A stretch of 64,000 nucleotides of DNA, from assembly GCA_016401345.1 (NCBI GenBank), contig JAEACG010000004.1, positions 248,001 through 312,000 on the forward strand. The letters are read 5' to 3'. Each line of letters opens with the position of its first letter. Positions within the stretch are counted from its first letter, which is position 1. Both the position numbers and the translations under genes were made by a program. Origin of the DNA: Fictibacillus nanhaiensis (GTDB lineage Bacteria; Bacillota; Bacilli; Bacillales; Fictibacillaceae). The notes beneath the pieces were generated by a model. That model was not told the DNA's origin and ran no database searches. It saw only the letters and a list, made by a program, of their open reading frames with translations. This document shows positions 44,647-54,795 of the stretch, piece after piece.

Positions 44647-46516
44647 AGACTTAGGAAAAGAATTCGGATTAGGCATTGCGATGTTGATAGGTGTTTTTGC
44701 TTTTTTTCCTTTATTAGTTTTTTCTCTACCTTTCTTTATCTTATTTCGTATCGTAAAACAAAACAGGATTCACCTTTCATGCGCTGTGTTAGGATTGATC
44801 AGTTTTTGTTTTATCGTCTACACTAATCCTTATAGTTATTTAGGTTTGTATGGCGTTCTGCCTTTTGATGTTACATGGTTAGAGCGAATCGTAAAACAGA
44901 AGATGGAGTTTACAAATACTTCTTTGTTTTTGTATATGTCAGGGGGATTATTCGTTTCATATGGCTGGTCACTGATGACGGATTACCACCGTTCAAAACG
45001 AGTAAAATCAACAGAGGAAAAACGGGATACATTTAAATCGTCTTCACACTATCAAAAAGTGAAAAAGAACCGGTTCCAACTGACACTAAAAGCGCAAAAG
45101 AAATGGAGGAACCAGAAGGAACAAGATCAGCTGCTTCTTGGAATAACCGAAAATGGGAAGCCATACTACATGGATTTTAAAGAGATCAATCAACATATGT
45201 TTATTCCTGCCACAACAGGAGGTGGGAAGACAATTTTACTTTTAAATTTTGTAGAGTACGCACTGATAAAGAACCTGCCCTTTATCTTTATCGATGGGAA
45301 GGGATCATCTGAAAGTATTGAAGAAGTGGAAACTTTATGTAAACGATACGACAGAAATTTGAAAGTGTTTTCTGATAAAGGGAAATTAACATACAATCCT
45401 TTGAAGTATGGAGGACCAACCGTTATTAAAGATAAACTGGAGCAGTTAATTGAAACAGAGAGTGATTATTATTCTTCCATTTCAACGTCTCTCGTTCAGG
45501 CTCTTATTCAGTTTATCGATGATTATGAATTTACCCGGGACTTATGGACGTTTGCAAAATATTTAGATCCAAATGAAATTCTTGAAGTATTAAATCAAGA
45601 TGTTATCGAAGTGGAAGAAGAAGAACAAGCAGAAATGGCAGTGGTAAGCACTTCCTATTCTTCATTTTTGCCAACTAAAGATACGAAGAAGCCAGAGGGG
45701 AAAGCTCCAAAACAAAAAGTAAAACCAGTAAGAAGCAAACGGGCTGAAAAAAATTATGAACGTTTGTTTAAACGGTACCGTCATGAAGAGGCAGGAGAGA
45801 ATCATTTATTCAAAAATGCTTCATCCGTTCGTACGCAGATCTATCTCTTGTTAGACAGCGAGTTAGGGCATCTTTTTGAAGAGACCGATAATAGTCTGGA
45901 TCTAATCCGAATCAGTGAAGAGAAGGAAGCATTATTTGTCAGTTTTGATGGATTGATCTATGACAAGTTTATCAAAGTCATCGCACGTTTTTTAATACTA
46001 GATATTAACTATCTGGTTTCATATCGGAACCGTAATCAATTAAAAGATCAACCCATCCTCGCAATCTATGATGAGTTTTCAGTCTATGCAAATGATAAAA
46101 TTGTAGATACCGTAAACAAATCACGTTCTGCCGGTTTTCATTGCATCATCGCGACTCAAACGCTAGCCGATCTTGAAAAGAATGATCCGTACCTTGCCAA
46201 GCAAGTTGTAGGGAATACGAATACGTATGCCATCGGCCAGACCAACAATCCAGATGAAGTTGATTCCTGGGCAAACACACTTGGCACATTCAAAGATATC
46301 GATCTGACGATCACAACTGAAAAACAAGAAGGTCGTTTAAAACGAGTTGATTTAAAAGCCGACAAAGGTACACTGCGGCATGTTCAAAAATTTAAGATAT
46401 CCCCCGACGAAATAAGAGATTTACGTCAAGGACAATTTATTTTTGCTAGAAAGGCATCAAGAGAATCAGTTCACCCAGAAATCATTTATGTCCGCCATCC
46501 GTTGGCAGAAGGTTGA
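44630..46516 (+). CDS. VirD4/TraD-like conjugative coupling protein
   Basis: 628 aa. Two N-terminal pairs of membrane helices (about 15-80 and 100-115), Walker A PATTGGGKTILLL (about 195-205), Walker B-type ILAIYDEFSVYAN and a C-terminal ATPase part with FHCIIATQTLADLEK, QVVGNTNTYAIGQT (TraM-binding/TraG type). It hands relaxed DNA to the transfer channel. TTG start with AAGGAGG 10 nt upstream. The insert 315-375 is a charged linker. Confidence 0.92.
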   Translation: MPKSNEDLGKEFGLGIAMLIGVFAFFPLLVFSLPFFILFRIVKQNRIHLSCAVLGLISFCFIVYTNPYSYLGLYGVLPFDVTWLERIVKQKMEFTNTSLFLYMSGGLFVSYGWSLMTDYHRSKRVKSTEEKRDTFKSSSHYQKVKKNRFQLTLKAQKKWRNQKEQDQLLLGITENGKPYYMDFKEINQHMFIPATTGGGKTILLLNFVEYALIKNLPFIFIDGKGSSESIEEVETLCKRYDRNLKVFSDKGKLTYNPLKYGGPTVIKDKLEQLIETESDYYSSISTSLVQALIQFIDDYEFTRDLWTFAKYLDPNEILEVLNQDVIEVEEEEQAEMAVVSTSYSSFLPTKDTKKPEGKAPKQKVKPVRSKRAEKNYERLFKRYRHEEAGENHLFKNASSVRTQIYLLLDSELGHLFEETDNSLDLIRISEEKEALFVSFDGLIYDKFIKVIARFLILDINYLVSYRNRNQLKDQPILAIYDEFSVYANDKIVDTVNKSRSAGFHCIIATQTLADLEKNDPYLAKQVVGNTNTYAIGQTNNPDEVDSWANTLGTFKDIDLTITTEKQEGRLKRVDLKADKGTLRHVQKFKISPDEIRDLRQGQFIFARKASRESVHPEIIYVRHPLAEG

Positions 46517-46533
46517 AGGGAGTGAATCAGTCT

Positions 46534-47484
46534 ATGCTTTTTTCTAAACAAAAACAATCCACTTCAAAAAACAAACGCCGTTTATCCTATTCAAGAAAAA
46601 ACGCTGCAAAAACAGCGTCTATCCTCTTTTTTTCTGTTATGTTTCTATCACTGTTATTCAATGTGGTTTTCTTTACGAAATATCAAGCCATCCGAAATTC
46701 CGTCAAAGCCTCTGAAGAAAATGTTCATGACCAGCTAAAAGAAGTAGAGAAAACTAATCTTTTGTATTCTGATTCTATCGAAGTGTTTACCGAAGATTTT
46801 CTAAAAAGTTATCTAACTGTACCTAAAGACGAAAAAGAACGCCAAGACCGTAAAGGTGAGCTCTCAGAGTACTTTGTATCAGGATTTGATTTAAAACGTG
46901 TCGCAGATTTGAAAGATTTTAAAGGAGAGCGACGAGTCACTGATCTGCAATACATTGATACAAAACACCTCAGTAACCGTGAAGCGAAGGTCAAATTTCA
47001 GACTGTCTATGAAATTACTGAGGTTCAAGAAAAAGACGGTAGATCAATTCCGAATACTACTAAATACGAAACAGATATCATAGTTCCAGTAACAAGTAAC
47101 GGAGAGGGTTTTGCGGTCTATCAGAACCCCAATATGATTCAAGAAGATTTAAAGACTACCATGTCTTATGAAGGGAAAATGCCGGAAGGAGAACCGGTCA
47201 CTTCTACTGAAACAAAACTCCTGGAGTCTTTCTTAAACGATTTTTTCACTTCATATGGAGTGAGCGATGAGAAGTTGCCATTCATGGCTGACGTTACTGG
47301 GGGGTTAGAAGACCAGACACTTCAAGACGTGAATGTGCGTGAAGCCGTGAAAATGGATTCTGGATACACGGTAAATGCTGATGTTCATTACCAGAACAGT
47401 GAGACATCAATGAGTGATCTTTATTCTTATGAGTTAAAGCTTGAAAAAGAAAACAATAAGTTCTTTATTACTCGAATCGAATAG
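46534..47484 (+). CDS. TcpC/ConB-like conjugation channel protein
   Basis: About 316 aa. Basic cytoplasmic N-terminus, one membrane helix (about 30-52), coiled-coil stretch, then two NTF2-like domains (about 70-190 and 210-316), as in TcpC, ConB and Tn916 Orf13. Links membrane and cell-wall parts of the secretion channel. I prefer ATG 46534 (GGGAG upstream) to TTG 46513. Confidence 0.85.
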   Translation: MLFSKQKQSTSKNKRRLSYSRKNAAKTASILFFSVMFLSLLFNVVFFTKYQAIRNSVKASEENVHDQLKEVEKTNLLYSDSIEVFTEDFLKSYLTVPKDEKERQDRKGELSEYFVSGFDLKRVADLKDFKGERRVTDLQYIDTKHLSNREAKVKFQTVYEITEVQEKDGRSIPNTTKYETDIIVPVTSNGEGFAVYQNPNMIQEDLKTTMSYEGKMPEGEPVTSTETKLLESFLNDFFTSYGVSDEKLPFMADVTGGLEDQTLQDVNVREAVKMDSGYTVNADVHYQNSETSMSDLYSYELKLEKENNKFFITRIE

Positions 47485-47497
47485 GGAGGGAAAAACG

Positions 47498-47722
47498 ATG
47501 ATAAATTTTAGTCTTCAGGAAGTGACTCAAAACCTGATCTCGCAGATTGGCTTCTTAGTCCTTTTAATCATGGTCATTCGGGCATTAGTCGCTTATACAA
47601 GAGAAGATTGGGGTCAGTTCTGGTCAGGTCTAACGCTTGGTTTATGCTGCTTGGTCGTTGTCTTTTTCGGTCCGCAACTACAAGAGCTAGCAAAAGGTCT
47701 CGGAAATGCGTTGTTTCAATAA
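47498..47722 (+). CDS. TcpD/ConC-like small membrane protein
   Basis: 74 aa with two membrane helices (LISQIGFLVLLIMVIRALVAY and FWSGLTLGLCCLVVVFFGPQL). Same size and position as TcpD/ConC between the TcpC and TcpE proteins. ATG 47498 has GGGAGGG 9 nt upstream. Confidence 0.8.
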   Translation: MINFSLQEVTQNLISQIGFLVLLIMVIRALVAYTREDWGQFWSGLTLGLCCLVVVFFGPQLQELAKGLGNALFQ

Positions 47723-47758
47723 ACATTTTGGTTCGTAAAATGGATGGAGGAGAGTGGG

Positions 47759-48175
47759 ATGAAGGGAGAAAATTATACGCAGGAATACAAGTACCCCATC
47801 AAAATCTACCGAATCTGGTCGATTGAATTCGCCAACGGACTTGAAGTCAGAAAGATGATCTTTGCTATCGTTCTTGCAGCCGTTCTTTTATTATCTTTTG
47901 TACTTGTTGGGATTAAAAATGACACCAATCTGTTTCGTTTTTTCGTAAAGAACTGGCTGATACTTTTGACCGTTATCCCAGGTGTGATTACATTCATTGT
48001 TTTCAATCTGAAGTATGACCATAAAGGGGTTATTCCTTTTGTTAGAGACCGTATTACTTTTTACAGAACAAAGAACATGTCTTATGAACATTTTATCGAA
48101 GTAGCAAGTGACCAATTGGAGAAAGAAATAACGTTTGAACCATTTCTTCTAAAAAAAGAAGGTGAGAGCCATTGA
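47759..48175 (+). CDS. TcpE/ConD-like conjugation protein
   Basis: 138 aa, TcpE family: cytoplasmic start (YKYPIKIYRIWSIEFANGLEVRK), two membrane helices (about 36-58 and 64-85), C-terminal soluble part. Works with the VirB4-like ATPase that follows and overlaps it by 4 bp. ATG 47759 chosen because GGAGGAG lies 7 nt upstream; the ATG at 47744 is part of that ribosome site. Confidence 0.85.
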   Translation: MKGENYTQEYKYPIKIYRIWSIEFANGLEVRKMIFAIVLAAVLLLSFVLVGIKNDTNLFRFFVKNWLILLTVIPGVITFIVFNLKYDHKGVIPFVRDRITFYRTKNMSYEHFIEVASDQLEKEITFEPFLLKKEGESH

Positions 48176-50613
48176 AAGACGTATTGGAATTTCCAATCGC
48201 ACACCGTCATATGAATATGGCGTTTAACAAACGCAAGCAGGTTTGGGCTTTTTATCGGCTCGATGAAGAGTATGTCAGATTAAACAGCGATAACGACTTT
48301 AAACGCTATATGGAAAACACGGCTGCATTCTTAACACAAGAAGAATATGATTATCACATTATGATTCTTCCAAAGAGATTTGACTTTGACACATTTACGA
48401 AAGTGGTAAATGAGCATATTGTTCAAGGTGAGTTTTCAGATATCGGACATAAGTACTTCAACCGTGCTTCAAGGGTATTACAGGAAGAAGTGTTCTTACA
48501 TGAATACGATGTATATGTAGGCGTTCATTTGAACAAAACAGATGATGCAGTATCCGCAAACGCAGGTGAACTAATCTCCCTCTTTTTTAAGAGAGTAAGA
48601 GAAGATGTTTCTAAAATGATGTTTTTTCAGACGCAGGCAGAAGATGATTTTAGCTATTACGAAGAGTTGGAACGTACCTTTAGTTCTAAAGCTTCCAATC
48701 TTAAACACCTCCAAAAGCTAAGTGAAGATGAGATGGATAAACTGATCTATTATATGTTTCATCGGACCAGTGATCTTTTTTCGATACCTGAAGGTTCTTA
48801 TAATCTAACAGAGGGTGTCATTAAGAACGAGTACGGCTACTTAACCGTTACACACGAAAATCATAAAGAATTTTTAACGTTTCTGCCTTTCATTGAAATG
48901 CCGGCTTTTATTGAAGGTTATCGTTTCATTCAAGATATATTAGAGAGTGTTTCGTTTCCTGTTGAAATACAGATTCGATATCATTTTAAGGAAAACGGAT
49001 CTAATGCTCGGCAAGTGAGAAAATTAAAACGTCGATTCACAAACTTTGATCGTGAAATTCAATCCACTCATACCGCAGACGATGACCGAATTGTCGAGAT
49101 GGCATCTGACAGACTAACAACCTTACTTGATGATGTAAAGTCCAATAAACGGCAGCTATTGTTCATGACATTTACGCTTGTTGTCTCAGACGTTAGTAAA
49201 AATGGATTGGATGAAAAGATAGGAGCTCTTCAAACATTATTTAAAAATACGGGGTTTCAAGTCACAAAACCTCTGGTAGACCAACTTACTCTTTTTTCAC
49301 AAAGCCTACCAGCTTCATATGTGGATTATCAGTACTTCGAACAAGTTGTCGATGAATCTTATCTGGCACAAACTGGGATGAACTTGAACAATCGTGTAGG
49401 AAATCGGTTTGGCATGGTTCTAGGGAAAGTGGTAACTGGAAAGAAATTATCTCATGTGGAACAAGCGAGAGAGATCAATAATAACGTAGTCATCTTTAAT
49501 CCCCTTTTGACCAAAAAGGCAATCTCAGGAGCTGATCATACGAATGGGAACATCCTGATAACTGGTCCCCCAGGCAGCGGAAAGTCGATGCTTGTTAAGA
49601 ATTTCTTTACTTGGAGTACCTTTTTTGGTTCAAAAGTGCTCTATATTGATCCGAAGAATGAATTTCAACGGTATTATCAAAGGGCACTCAAGAAATTTGG
49701 TGAAATTCCAGAATTTCGCTCGCTATACGAACGTATCAACTTTATTCATCTTTCTGAAGATAGTGTGTATCACGGTGCTCTAGATCCACTCGTCTTTTTA
49801 AAAGGCGACCAAGCGATTCAAACAGCAATGATGATTTTAAATACGTTAGCAGAAGTTAGAGGATCTCGTGATGAAAGTGTAACAATCTATGACGCCATCA
49901 TTGACGAAGTTAACCAAGAAAGTAATCCTACTCTAACAGGAGTACTTCAAAGAATTCAGAAGAAAGATCATACGCTTGGGAAATTCATTGAAAAATATCG
50001 GCACGGACTAGGGAGAATGTTATTTGGAAAGGAAGATTCTAAAGGACTTGATTTTCAAAAGCAGATTAATGTACTAGGACTACAGGGGCTGCGTTTGCCT
50101 GCATCTGAAAACATGAACGAGGAAGAACGTATCGGTCTTTGCCTGATGATGTCAATCTCTAAATATGTTCATACTTTTTCTACCAATCAAGAGGAAGAAG
50201 CCATGATCATTTTTGATGAAGCATGGACACTCAAACGATCAGCAGATGGACAGAACCTTATCGATGAAATGTTACGAACAGGCAGATCACTGAGAACAGA
50301 CATTGTTCTTGTTACACAAGCATTCGATGACTTCAATGTAGACACCACTAAAGAACAGATCGGAATCAAGTTTTCGTTCCGTCCTAAGTCAGATGATTCG
50401 ATCAGACCTATCTTACGTTTTTATGATATGGAGGAAAACCAAGCAAATATCGAAGTAGTCAGTTCTCTGAAGTCGGGTATGTGTCTATTCCAAGACCATC
50501 TTGGCCGCAATCAAGCCATCGCAATTGATATCCTGTTTGACGAATGGTTTGAAGCATTCAAAACGACTGAAAAAGAATCACAAGCCGTACAAATGGAAGA
50601 AGCTTTTCGCTGA
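48172..50613 (+). CDS. VirB4/ConE-like conjugation ATPase
   Basis: 813 aa. C-terminal ATPase with Walker A ILITGPPGSGKSML (about residues 460-473), DPKNEF, and Walker B EAMIIFDEAWTLKRS, followed by MLRTGRSLRTDIVLVTQAFDDF. N-terminal half is the CagE/TrbE-VirB4-type domain. It powers the DNA transfer channel from the cytoplasmic side. TTG start overlaps the stop of the upstream gene. Confidence 0.93.
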   Translation: MKDVLEFPIAHRHMNMAFNKRKQVWAFYRLDEEYVRLNSDNDFKRYMENTAAFLTQEEYDYHIMILPKRFDFDTFTKVVNEHIVQGEFSDIGHKYFNRASRVLQEEVFLHEYDVYVGVHLNKTDDAVSANAGELISLFFKRVREDVSKMMFFQTQAEDDFSYYEELERTFSSKASNLKHLQKLSEDEMDKLIYYMFHRTSDLFSIPEGSYNLTEGVIKNEYGYLTVTHENHKEFLTFLPFIEMPAFIEGYRFIQDILESVSFPVEIQIRYHFKENGSNARQVRKLKRRFTNFDREIQSTHTADDDRIVEMASDRLTTLLDDVKSNKRQLLFMTFTLVVSDVSKNGLDEKIGALQTLFKNTGFQVTKPLVDQLTLFSQSLPASYVDYQYFEQVVDESYLAQTGMNLNNRVGNRFGMVLGKVVTGKKLSHVEQAREINNNVVIFNPLLTKKAISGADHTNGNILITGPPGSGKSMLVKNFFTWSTFFGSKVLYIDPKNEFQRYYQRALKKFGEIPEFRSLYERINFIHLSEDSVYHGALDPLVFLKGDQAIQTAMMILNTLAEVRGSRDESVTIYDAIIDEVNQESNPTLTGVLQRIQKKDHTLGKFIEKYRHGLGRMLFGKEDSKGLDFQKQINVLGLQGLRLPASENMNEEERIGLCLMMSISKYVHTFSTNQEEEAMIIFDEAWTLKRSADGQNLIDEMLRTGRSLRTDIVLVTQAFDDFNVDTTKEQIGIKFSFRPKSDDSIRPILRFYDMEENQANIEVVSSLKSGMCLFQDHLGRNQAIAIDILFDEWFEAFKTTEKESQAVQMEEAFR

Positions 50614-50633
50614 ACATGAGAGGAGAGAGTCTT

Positions 50634-50972
50634 ATGAAAAAAATGATTTTAATAGGATTAGGGGTTTTCCTTTTAGGAGGATGTGGGACAAACGAACTTG
50701 GACTTGATGGAAAAAAGACTCATGAAGCCGTTTCAAAGAAAGCACTGGAACAAAAAGTAATTAAGGATGGGAATTATTCTGCAGAAGATATTCAGCTAGT
50801 AAAAGCTTGTGAAGCTATCGAAAATGGAAAATCAGAATTTAAGGGCGATTATATTGTTTCCTGGAAAACGAAGGATGATAAATATAATAGAGATTTTATT
50901 ATGAAAGATTATAAAATCTCCTATGGAACAAATAATTATAAATCTAACTCCGATCAATGTGTTAATTACTAG
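50634..50972 (+). CDS. Small ICE lipoprotein, unknown function
   Basis: 112 aa. Signal peptide with lipobox LLGGC (Cys17). The mature part is short, with AEDIQLVKACEAIENGKSEFKGDYIVSWKTKDDKYNRDF. GAGGAGAG before ATG. Embedded between VirB4-like and VirB6-like genes, where lipoproteins may act in mating-pair surface exclusion or channel assembly; not recognised as a known family. Confidence 0.75.
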   Translation: MKKMILIGLGVFLLGGCGTNELGLDGKKTHEAVSKKALEQKVIKDGNYSAEDIQLVKACEAIENGKSEFKGDYIVSWKTKDDKYNRDFIMKDYKISYGTNNYKSNSDQCVNY

Positions 50973-50986
50973 AGGAGGTGAAGGAT

Positions 50987-52816
50987 GTGAAACATCCATT
51001 TTTCCTTTCCTTCTTTTTCTTACTTCTGCTCATATTTCAATCGAGTGTGGTTTTTGCAGAAGAAACGGAAAGAAAGGCGAAAGAACGAGATGAATCTGCG
51101 TATGAGTTAATGTCATACGCGGATGATGGCTGGTGGGATGTCGCAGCGAAAACAGGTTCGGCGACTGCAACTGCGGTGAAAAACTTTTTTTGGATGATCA
51201 ATATTGTACTTTCACAAATCACGATGATGGTCGTTTATCAACTCTTTTCGCTCGATGTAGTGGACATGACAAAGGATGCCGTCCATGAAATAACAGCTGG
51301 AACTGCCGGCACCCTTACATTTAATTTTGGCTTGTTTGCACTGTCTGTAGCTTCCATTGGAATCGTTGTAAGATCCTATATTCAACAAAACTGGCAGGCG
51401 TTCTTTAAACTATTAACTCTAATTCTACTAAGCCTTACTCTCCTATTTTCCATTCAATCTAAGAAGTTCAATTATATCGACCTTGCACATGGTCTTTCTA
51501 CATCACTAGAAAATGCTGTAATGAGTGTCAATCCAACTCTTAATGATGATGATGCTTTTCAGTTTAATAGCTTTGATAAGAACACAGCAAAAAATGTTTC
51601 TATTGGCATTGAGAATAAAGTATTTGATGCGTTAATCTATAAACCTTACCTACTACTACAGTATGGGACTACACAGGAAAAGAAGATACTGGCCGAAGAT
51701 ACTAATCGAATCAGTGACTACTTAAAAGCAGACCCAAGAATTGAGGAAGGGGTAAAACAACGAGAAGAAATTGCTCAGAAAGAATATGATCAATACGATA
51801 ACAAAAATATCTTTGCGGGTAATGGATGGAAGCAAGCCGGTTACATTCTCGTTATGATACTTTCAACGGTTATACAAGGTGTCGTGTTTTTCTTTATCGC
51901 ATTAATTCGTGTGATGCTGCAGTTCGCTTTTATCATGATGCTGCTTTTAGCACCCATCATGATTTTTATCAGTCTGTTTCCAAGTTTTGAAGCACTGGTT
52001 GGCAGATACCTGAAAGGGACAACCATTCTCATTCTTTTTAAGTCAGTGACGATGTTCTTTGTACTAGTGGCGACTAGTTTTATTTCATTGGGGTATGAGA
52101 TGACAAACATGTCGGATGACATTTATTACAGAATCTTTATTCAAATCATGTTTTGTGTGGCAATCGTCTTCATGTACTCCAAGCGTCAGTTTGCTCTTAG
52201 TATGTTAGAGGGTGCTACACCAAATCTTCATCAAATGGGGGCATCTACTTTAAATCGTAAATCTATTAGTAAAGCAAAACGAGGTATGCAAGGTGCTGTT
52301 TCACAACTTCGTCAACCTATAAGAAGATTCTCAGCAATAAAAAATACAAATACCAATGATCAAGACAGCTCTTCAAGCAGACATTCAGGAAACGTTCATC
52401 CTATTCGTCCCAATGGAAAGACTAGTAGTTCCCATTCAAGAAGCTTTAAATATCCCAACCAACCCAAACAAGACACCGCTGTTGCCATGGAACAATCATC
52501 TTCCCATTCTTCATTCTTACCATCCCAATACCGGAAACCGAAGAAATTAAAACATCAATCATTCAATAAGGATGAACAGAATTTCTTAATGAAAAATAAG
52601 AAAACTTCACCATCCAATCAAATCACTAACCCTGACAAGAACGAGCAATTAAATGCACGTAAACAAAAAATAGAATCGATGACCTCTCCTAAACGGACTC
52701 AATCTTCAGCAAGAAACCCGTACCAAATAAAAGATAAGACTTTCGAAAATCAATTGGAGCAGACCCATGGAAAGTTAAATCGAACACCCCGACTTCGTTC
52801 GTCTAGCAAGGATTAG
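50987..52816 (+). CDS. VirB6-like polytopic conjugation protein (ConG/TcpH-type)
   Basis: About 609 aa. Signal sequence (FFLSFFFLLLLIFQSSVVFA), about seven membrane helices up to residue ~405, then a long hydrophilic tail (about 420-609) rich in Ser, Gln, Asn and Lys. In Gram-positive transfer systems this protein forms the membrane channel. GTG 50987 (8 nt after GAGGAGG) chosen over GTG 50978, which overlaps the ribosome site. Confidence 0.85.
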   Translation: MKHPFFLSFFFLLLLIFQSSVVFAEETERKAKERDESAYELMSYADDGWWDVAAKTGSATATAVKNFFWMINIVLSQITMMVVYQLFSLDVVDMTKDAVHEITAGTAGTLTFNFGLFALSVASIGIVVRSYIQQNWQAFFKLLTLILLSLTLLFSIQSKKFNYIDLAHGLSTSLENAVMSVNPTLNDDDAFQFNSFDKNTAKNVSIGIENKVFDALIYKPYLLLQYGTTQEKKILAEDTNRISDYLKADPRIEEGVKQREEIAQKEYDQYDNKNIFAGNGWKQAGYILVMILSTVIQGVVFFFIALIRVMLQFAFIMMLLLAPIMIFISLFPSFEALVGRYLKGTTILILFKSVTMFFVLVATSFISLGYEMTNMSDDIYYRIFIQIMFCVAIVFMYSKRQFALSMLEGATPNLHQMGASTLNRKSISKAKRGMQGAVSQLRQPIRRFSAIKNTNTNDQDSSSSRHSGNVHPIRPNGKTSSSHSRSFKYPNQPKQDTAVAMEQSSSHSSFLPSQYRKPKKLKHQSFNKDEQNFLMKNKKTSPSNQITNPDKNEQLNARKQKIESMTSPKRTQSSARNPYQIKDKTFENQLEQTHGKLNRTPRLRSSSKD

Positions 52817-52828
52817 GAGGGATGCCAG

Positions 52829-53917
52829 TTGATAAGACAAGCTGTAGAAGTAAAAGTGAAGACAGCCATATGGGTATTGGTACTGAAATATCTGCTACCT
52901 ATCATTCTATTTATTGGACTGCTTTTCGGAAGTGCCTTTATGGTATTAATGATGGCTGATCAATTATTTGGTGGTAAAAACAATACGTTAGAAGAAGGAA
53001 CGGCTAATGTCAGTCAAAATGTCCTTAAACATAAAGCAACGGTAGAGAAATACGCAAAAGAATACGAAGTGAGCGAATATGTCAGTGTTCTACTTGCTAT
53101 TATGATGCAAGAGTCGGGAGGAAAAGGTGACGATCCAATGCAAGCGAGTGAAAGCTTATGTGGAAGTGTTGGGTGTATTAAAGATACTGAAAAATCTATT
53201 GAGCAAGGTGTAAAGTACTTTTCTGCAATGCTTAAGGAAGCAGAGGGTGATTTGAAAACGACCATTCAAAGCTATAATTTTGGTAGTGGCTTCATCGACT
53301 ATGTGAACCAAAATGGAGGGCAGTATACAAAAGAGCTAGCGATTGCATTTTCACAACAACAATATCAAAAGTTAGCACACACTGGACTTTATAGCTGCGT
53401 ACGCCCTGAATCTTTAGCGGAGCAAGCTTGCTATGGAGATATTGGCTATGTGGATGCCGTTTTGCAGTACTATGATTACACTCTTCCTGCTTCAGGAAAG
53501 GGGGATTGGTCGTCTCCTATAAAAGGTTTGAAGAACGTAACCAGTGGATTCGGATGGAGAACTTGGTCTGATGGTAGCAAAGAGAATCATAAAGGTATCG
53601 ACTTTGGTTGTATCAATCATGTAACACCTATTCATGCAGCAAGTGAAGGAAAAGTCGTTTATTCTGGTTTTCATAAAAATAAAAACGGAGCTGCAGGTTA
53701 TGGGAATTTAGTTATATTGAAACATGGAGATAACTTATATTCCGGTTATGCTCACTTATCGGAGGCGAATGTTAGAAAAGGTGAATCGATCAAAAGCGGT
53801 CAGAATATTGGAGTTTGCGGTAGCACAGGAAATTCAACAGGTCCCCATCTCCATTTTGAAATTAAAGAATCCAAATGGAGTAATCACCTAAATCCACATA
53901 CTCTACTGGGTTTATAG
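52829..53917 (+). CDS. CwlT-like bifunctional cell-wall hydrolase (SLT-like + M23)
   Basis: 362 aa. Membrane helix (about 18-43); lysozyme-like domain with catalytic Glu95 in LLAIMMQESGG and DPMQASES (about 65-215), as in CwlT; and a C-terminal M23 endopeptidase: SGFGWR, HKGIDFG (H254, D258), GYAHLS (H309) and GPHLHFE (H340, H342). ICEBs1 CwlT and Tn916 Orf14 have NlpC/P60 instead. It should open peptidoglycan for the transfer channel. TTG start with AGGAGGG 8 nt upstream. Confidence 0.9.
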   Translation: MIRQAVEVKVKTAIWVLVLKYLLPIILFIGLLFGSAFMVLMMADQLFGGKNNTLEEGTANVSQNVLKHKATVEKYAKEYEVSEYVSVLLAIMMQESGGKGDDPMQASESLCGSVGCIKDTEKSIEQGVKYFSAMLKEAEGDLKTTIQSYNFGSGFIDYVNQNGGQYTKELAIAFSQQQYQKLAHTGLYSCVRPESLAEQACYGDIGYVDAVLQYYDYTLPASGKGDWSSPIKGLKNVTSGFGWRTWSDGSKENHKGIDFGCINHVTPIHAASEGKVVYSGFHKNKNGAAGYGNLVILKHGDNLYSGYAHLSEANVRKGESIKSGQNIGVCGSTGNSTGPHLHFEIKESKWSNHLNPHTLLGL

Positions 53918-53930
53918 GGAGGAGGAAAAT

Positions 53931-54497
53931 TTGAAACAGGAATTCATAGTAAAGACAGGTTTATTAGGTTTCACGATTATATTAATTCTACTTATCTGGT
54001 TCGGCTTTCGAACAATCGATCAGCAAGCTGTCCAAATTAATAGACTTACAAAAGAAGTTGAACGAAAAGAAGATCAAATACAATTTTTAAAAACCAATAC
54101 TAGAATGAACGAAAAAGAAGTCAACGAAACTGAAAATGCAAAGATTGAAGAGAGCATTAATGTTTTTATACAGTCCATGTTTCATGTGAAAGATGATCAA
54201 CTTGAACAAAGATGTGAAAAAGCAAAAACAGTATTAACACAAGAACTGTTCAACAAGTACTTTTCTACTGAAGAAGGGGAAAAGCTTCTCTATGAACATG
54301 AAGTCAATGATTCAAGGGTTTACATCAAAAATGAAGGTGAGAACAGTAGTGCTGTCGTTACATTTGAGGAGACTATAACATCTTTAGCTAATAATCAAAA
54401 AGAAAACTCTCGTATTACTTTGGAAGTCTTTTTACAAAAGGAAGGAGAGAAGTGGTTAGTCAATGGATTTGAACAATTAGATGCTGAACCATTATAA
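53931..54497 (+). CDS. Conjugation-associated membrane protein, last transfer gene
   Basis: 188 aa. One N-terminal membrane helix (about 9-26), a short coiled coil (32-60), then an extracytoplasmic NTF2-like domain (about 70-188) resembling that of TcpC/VirB8-type proteins. Position corresponds to yddI/yddJ of ICEBs1. TTG start with GGAGGAGG upstream. Terminator follows. Confidence 0.7.
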   Translation: MKQEFIVKTGLLGFTIILILLIWFGFRTIDQQAVQINRLTKEVERKEDQIQFLKTNTRMNEKEVNETENAKIEESINVFIQSMFHVKDDQLEQRCEKAKTVLTQELFNKYFSTEEGEKLLYEHEVNDSRVYIKNEGENSSAVVTFEETITSLANNQKENSRITLEVFLQKEGEKWLVNGFEQLDAEPL

Positions 54498-54502
54498 AAA
54501 TG

Positions 54503-54535
54503 AAAGATGTCTTGCTAAAAAGGACATCTTTTTTC
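54503..54535 (+). terminator. Terminator of the transfer operon
   Basis: AAAGATGTC pairs with GACATCTTT, followed by TTTTCTT. 54536-54795 shows no gene. Confidence 0.85.
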
Positions 54536-54795
54536 TTATATTTATTCAATGGGCCAGATATTAGAATAAGGGTTAGTTGAAAAGCAGGATGTTAAATGAA
54601 TAATGTAGAATGTTCACCTAAAGCATAAGGGATGAATAAAGTTCCTTTTATGGCAGGGAGTAAATAATATTTTTACATTTTTTAGTCCTCCACTCAAGAA
54701 TAACTCTTTTATGGGATAGTTTGTGTTAATTACCAATAGAAACAGTCAAATTTAGAAAGGATAAGAGGAAAAATGATAGGGGTGATTATTTAATT

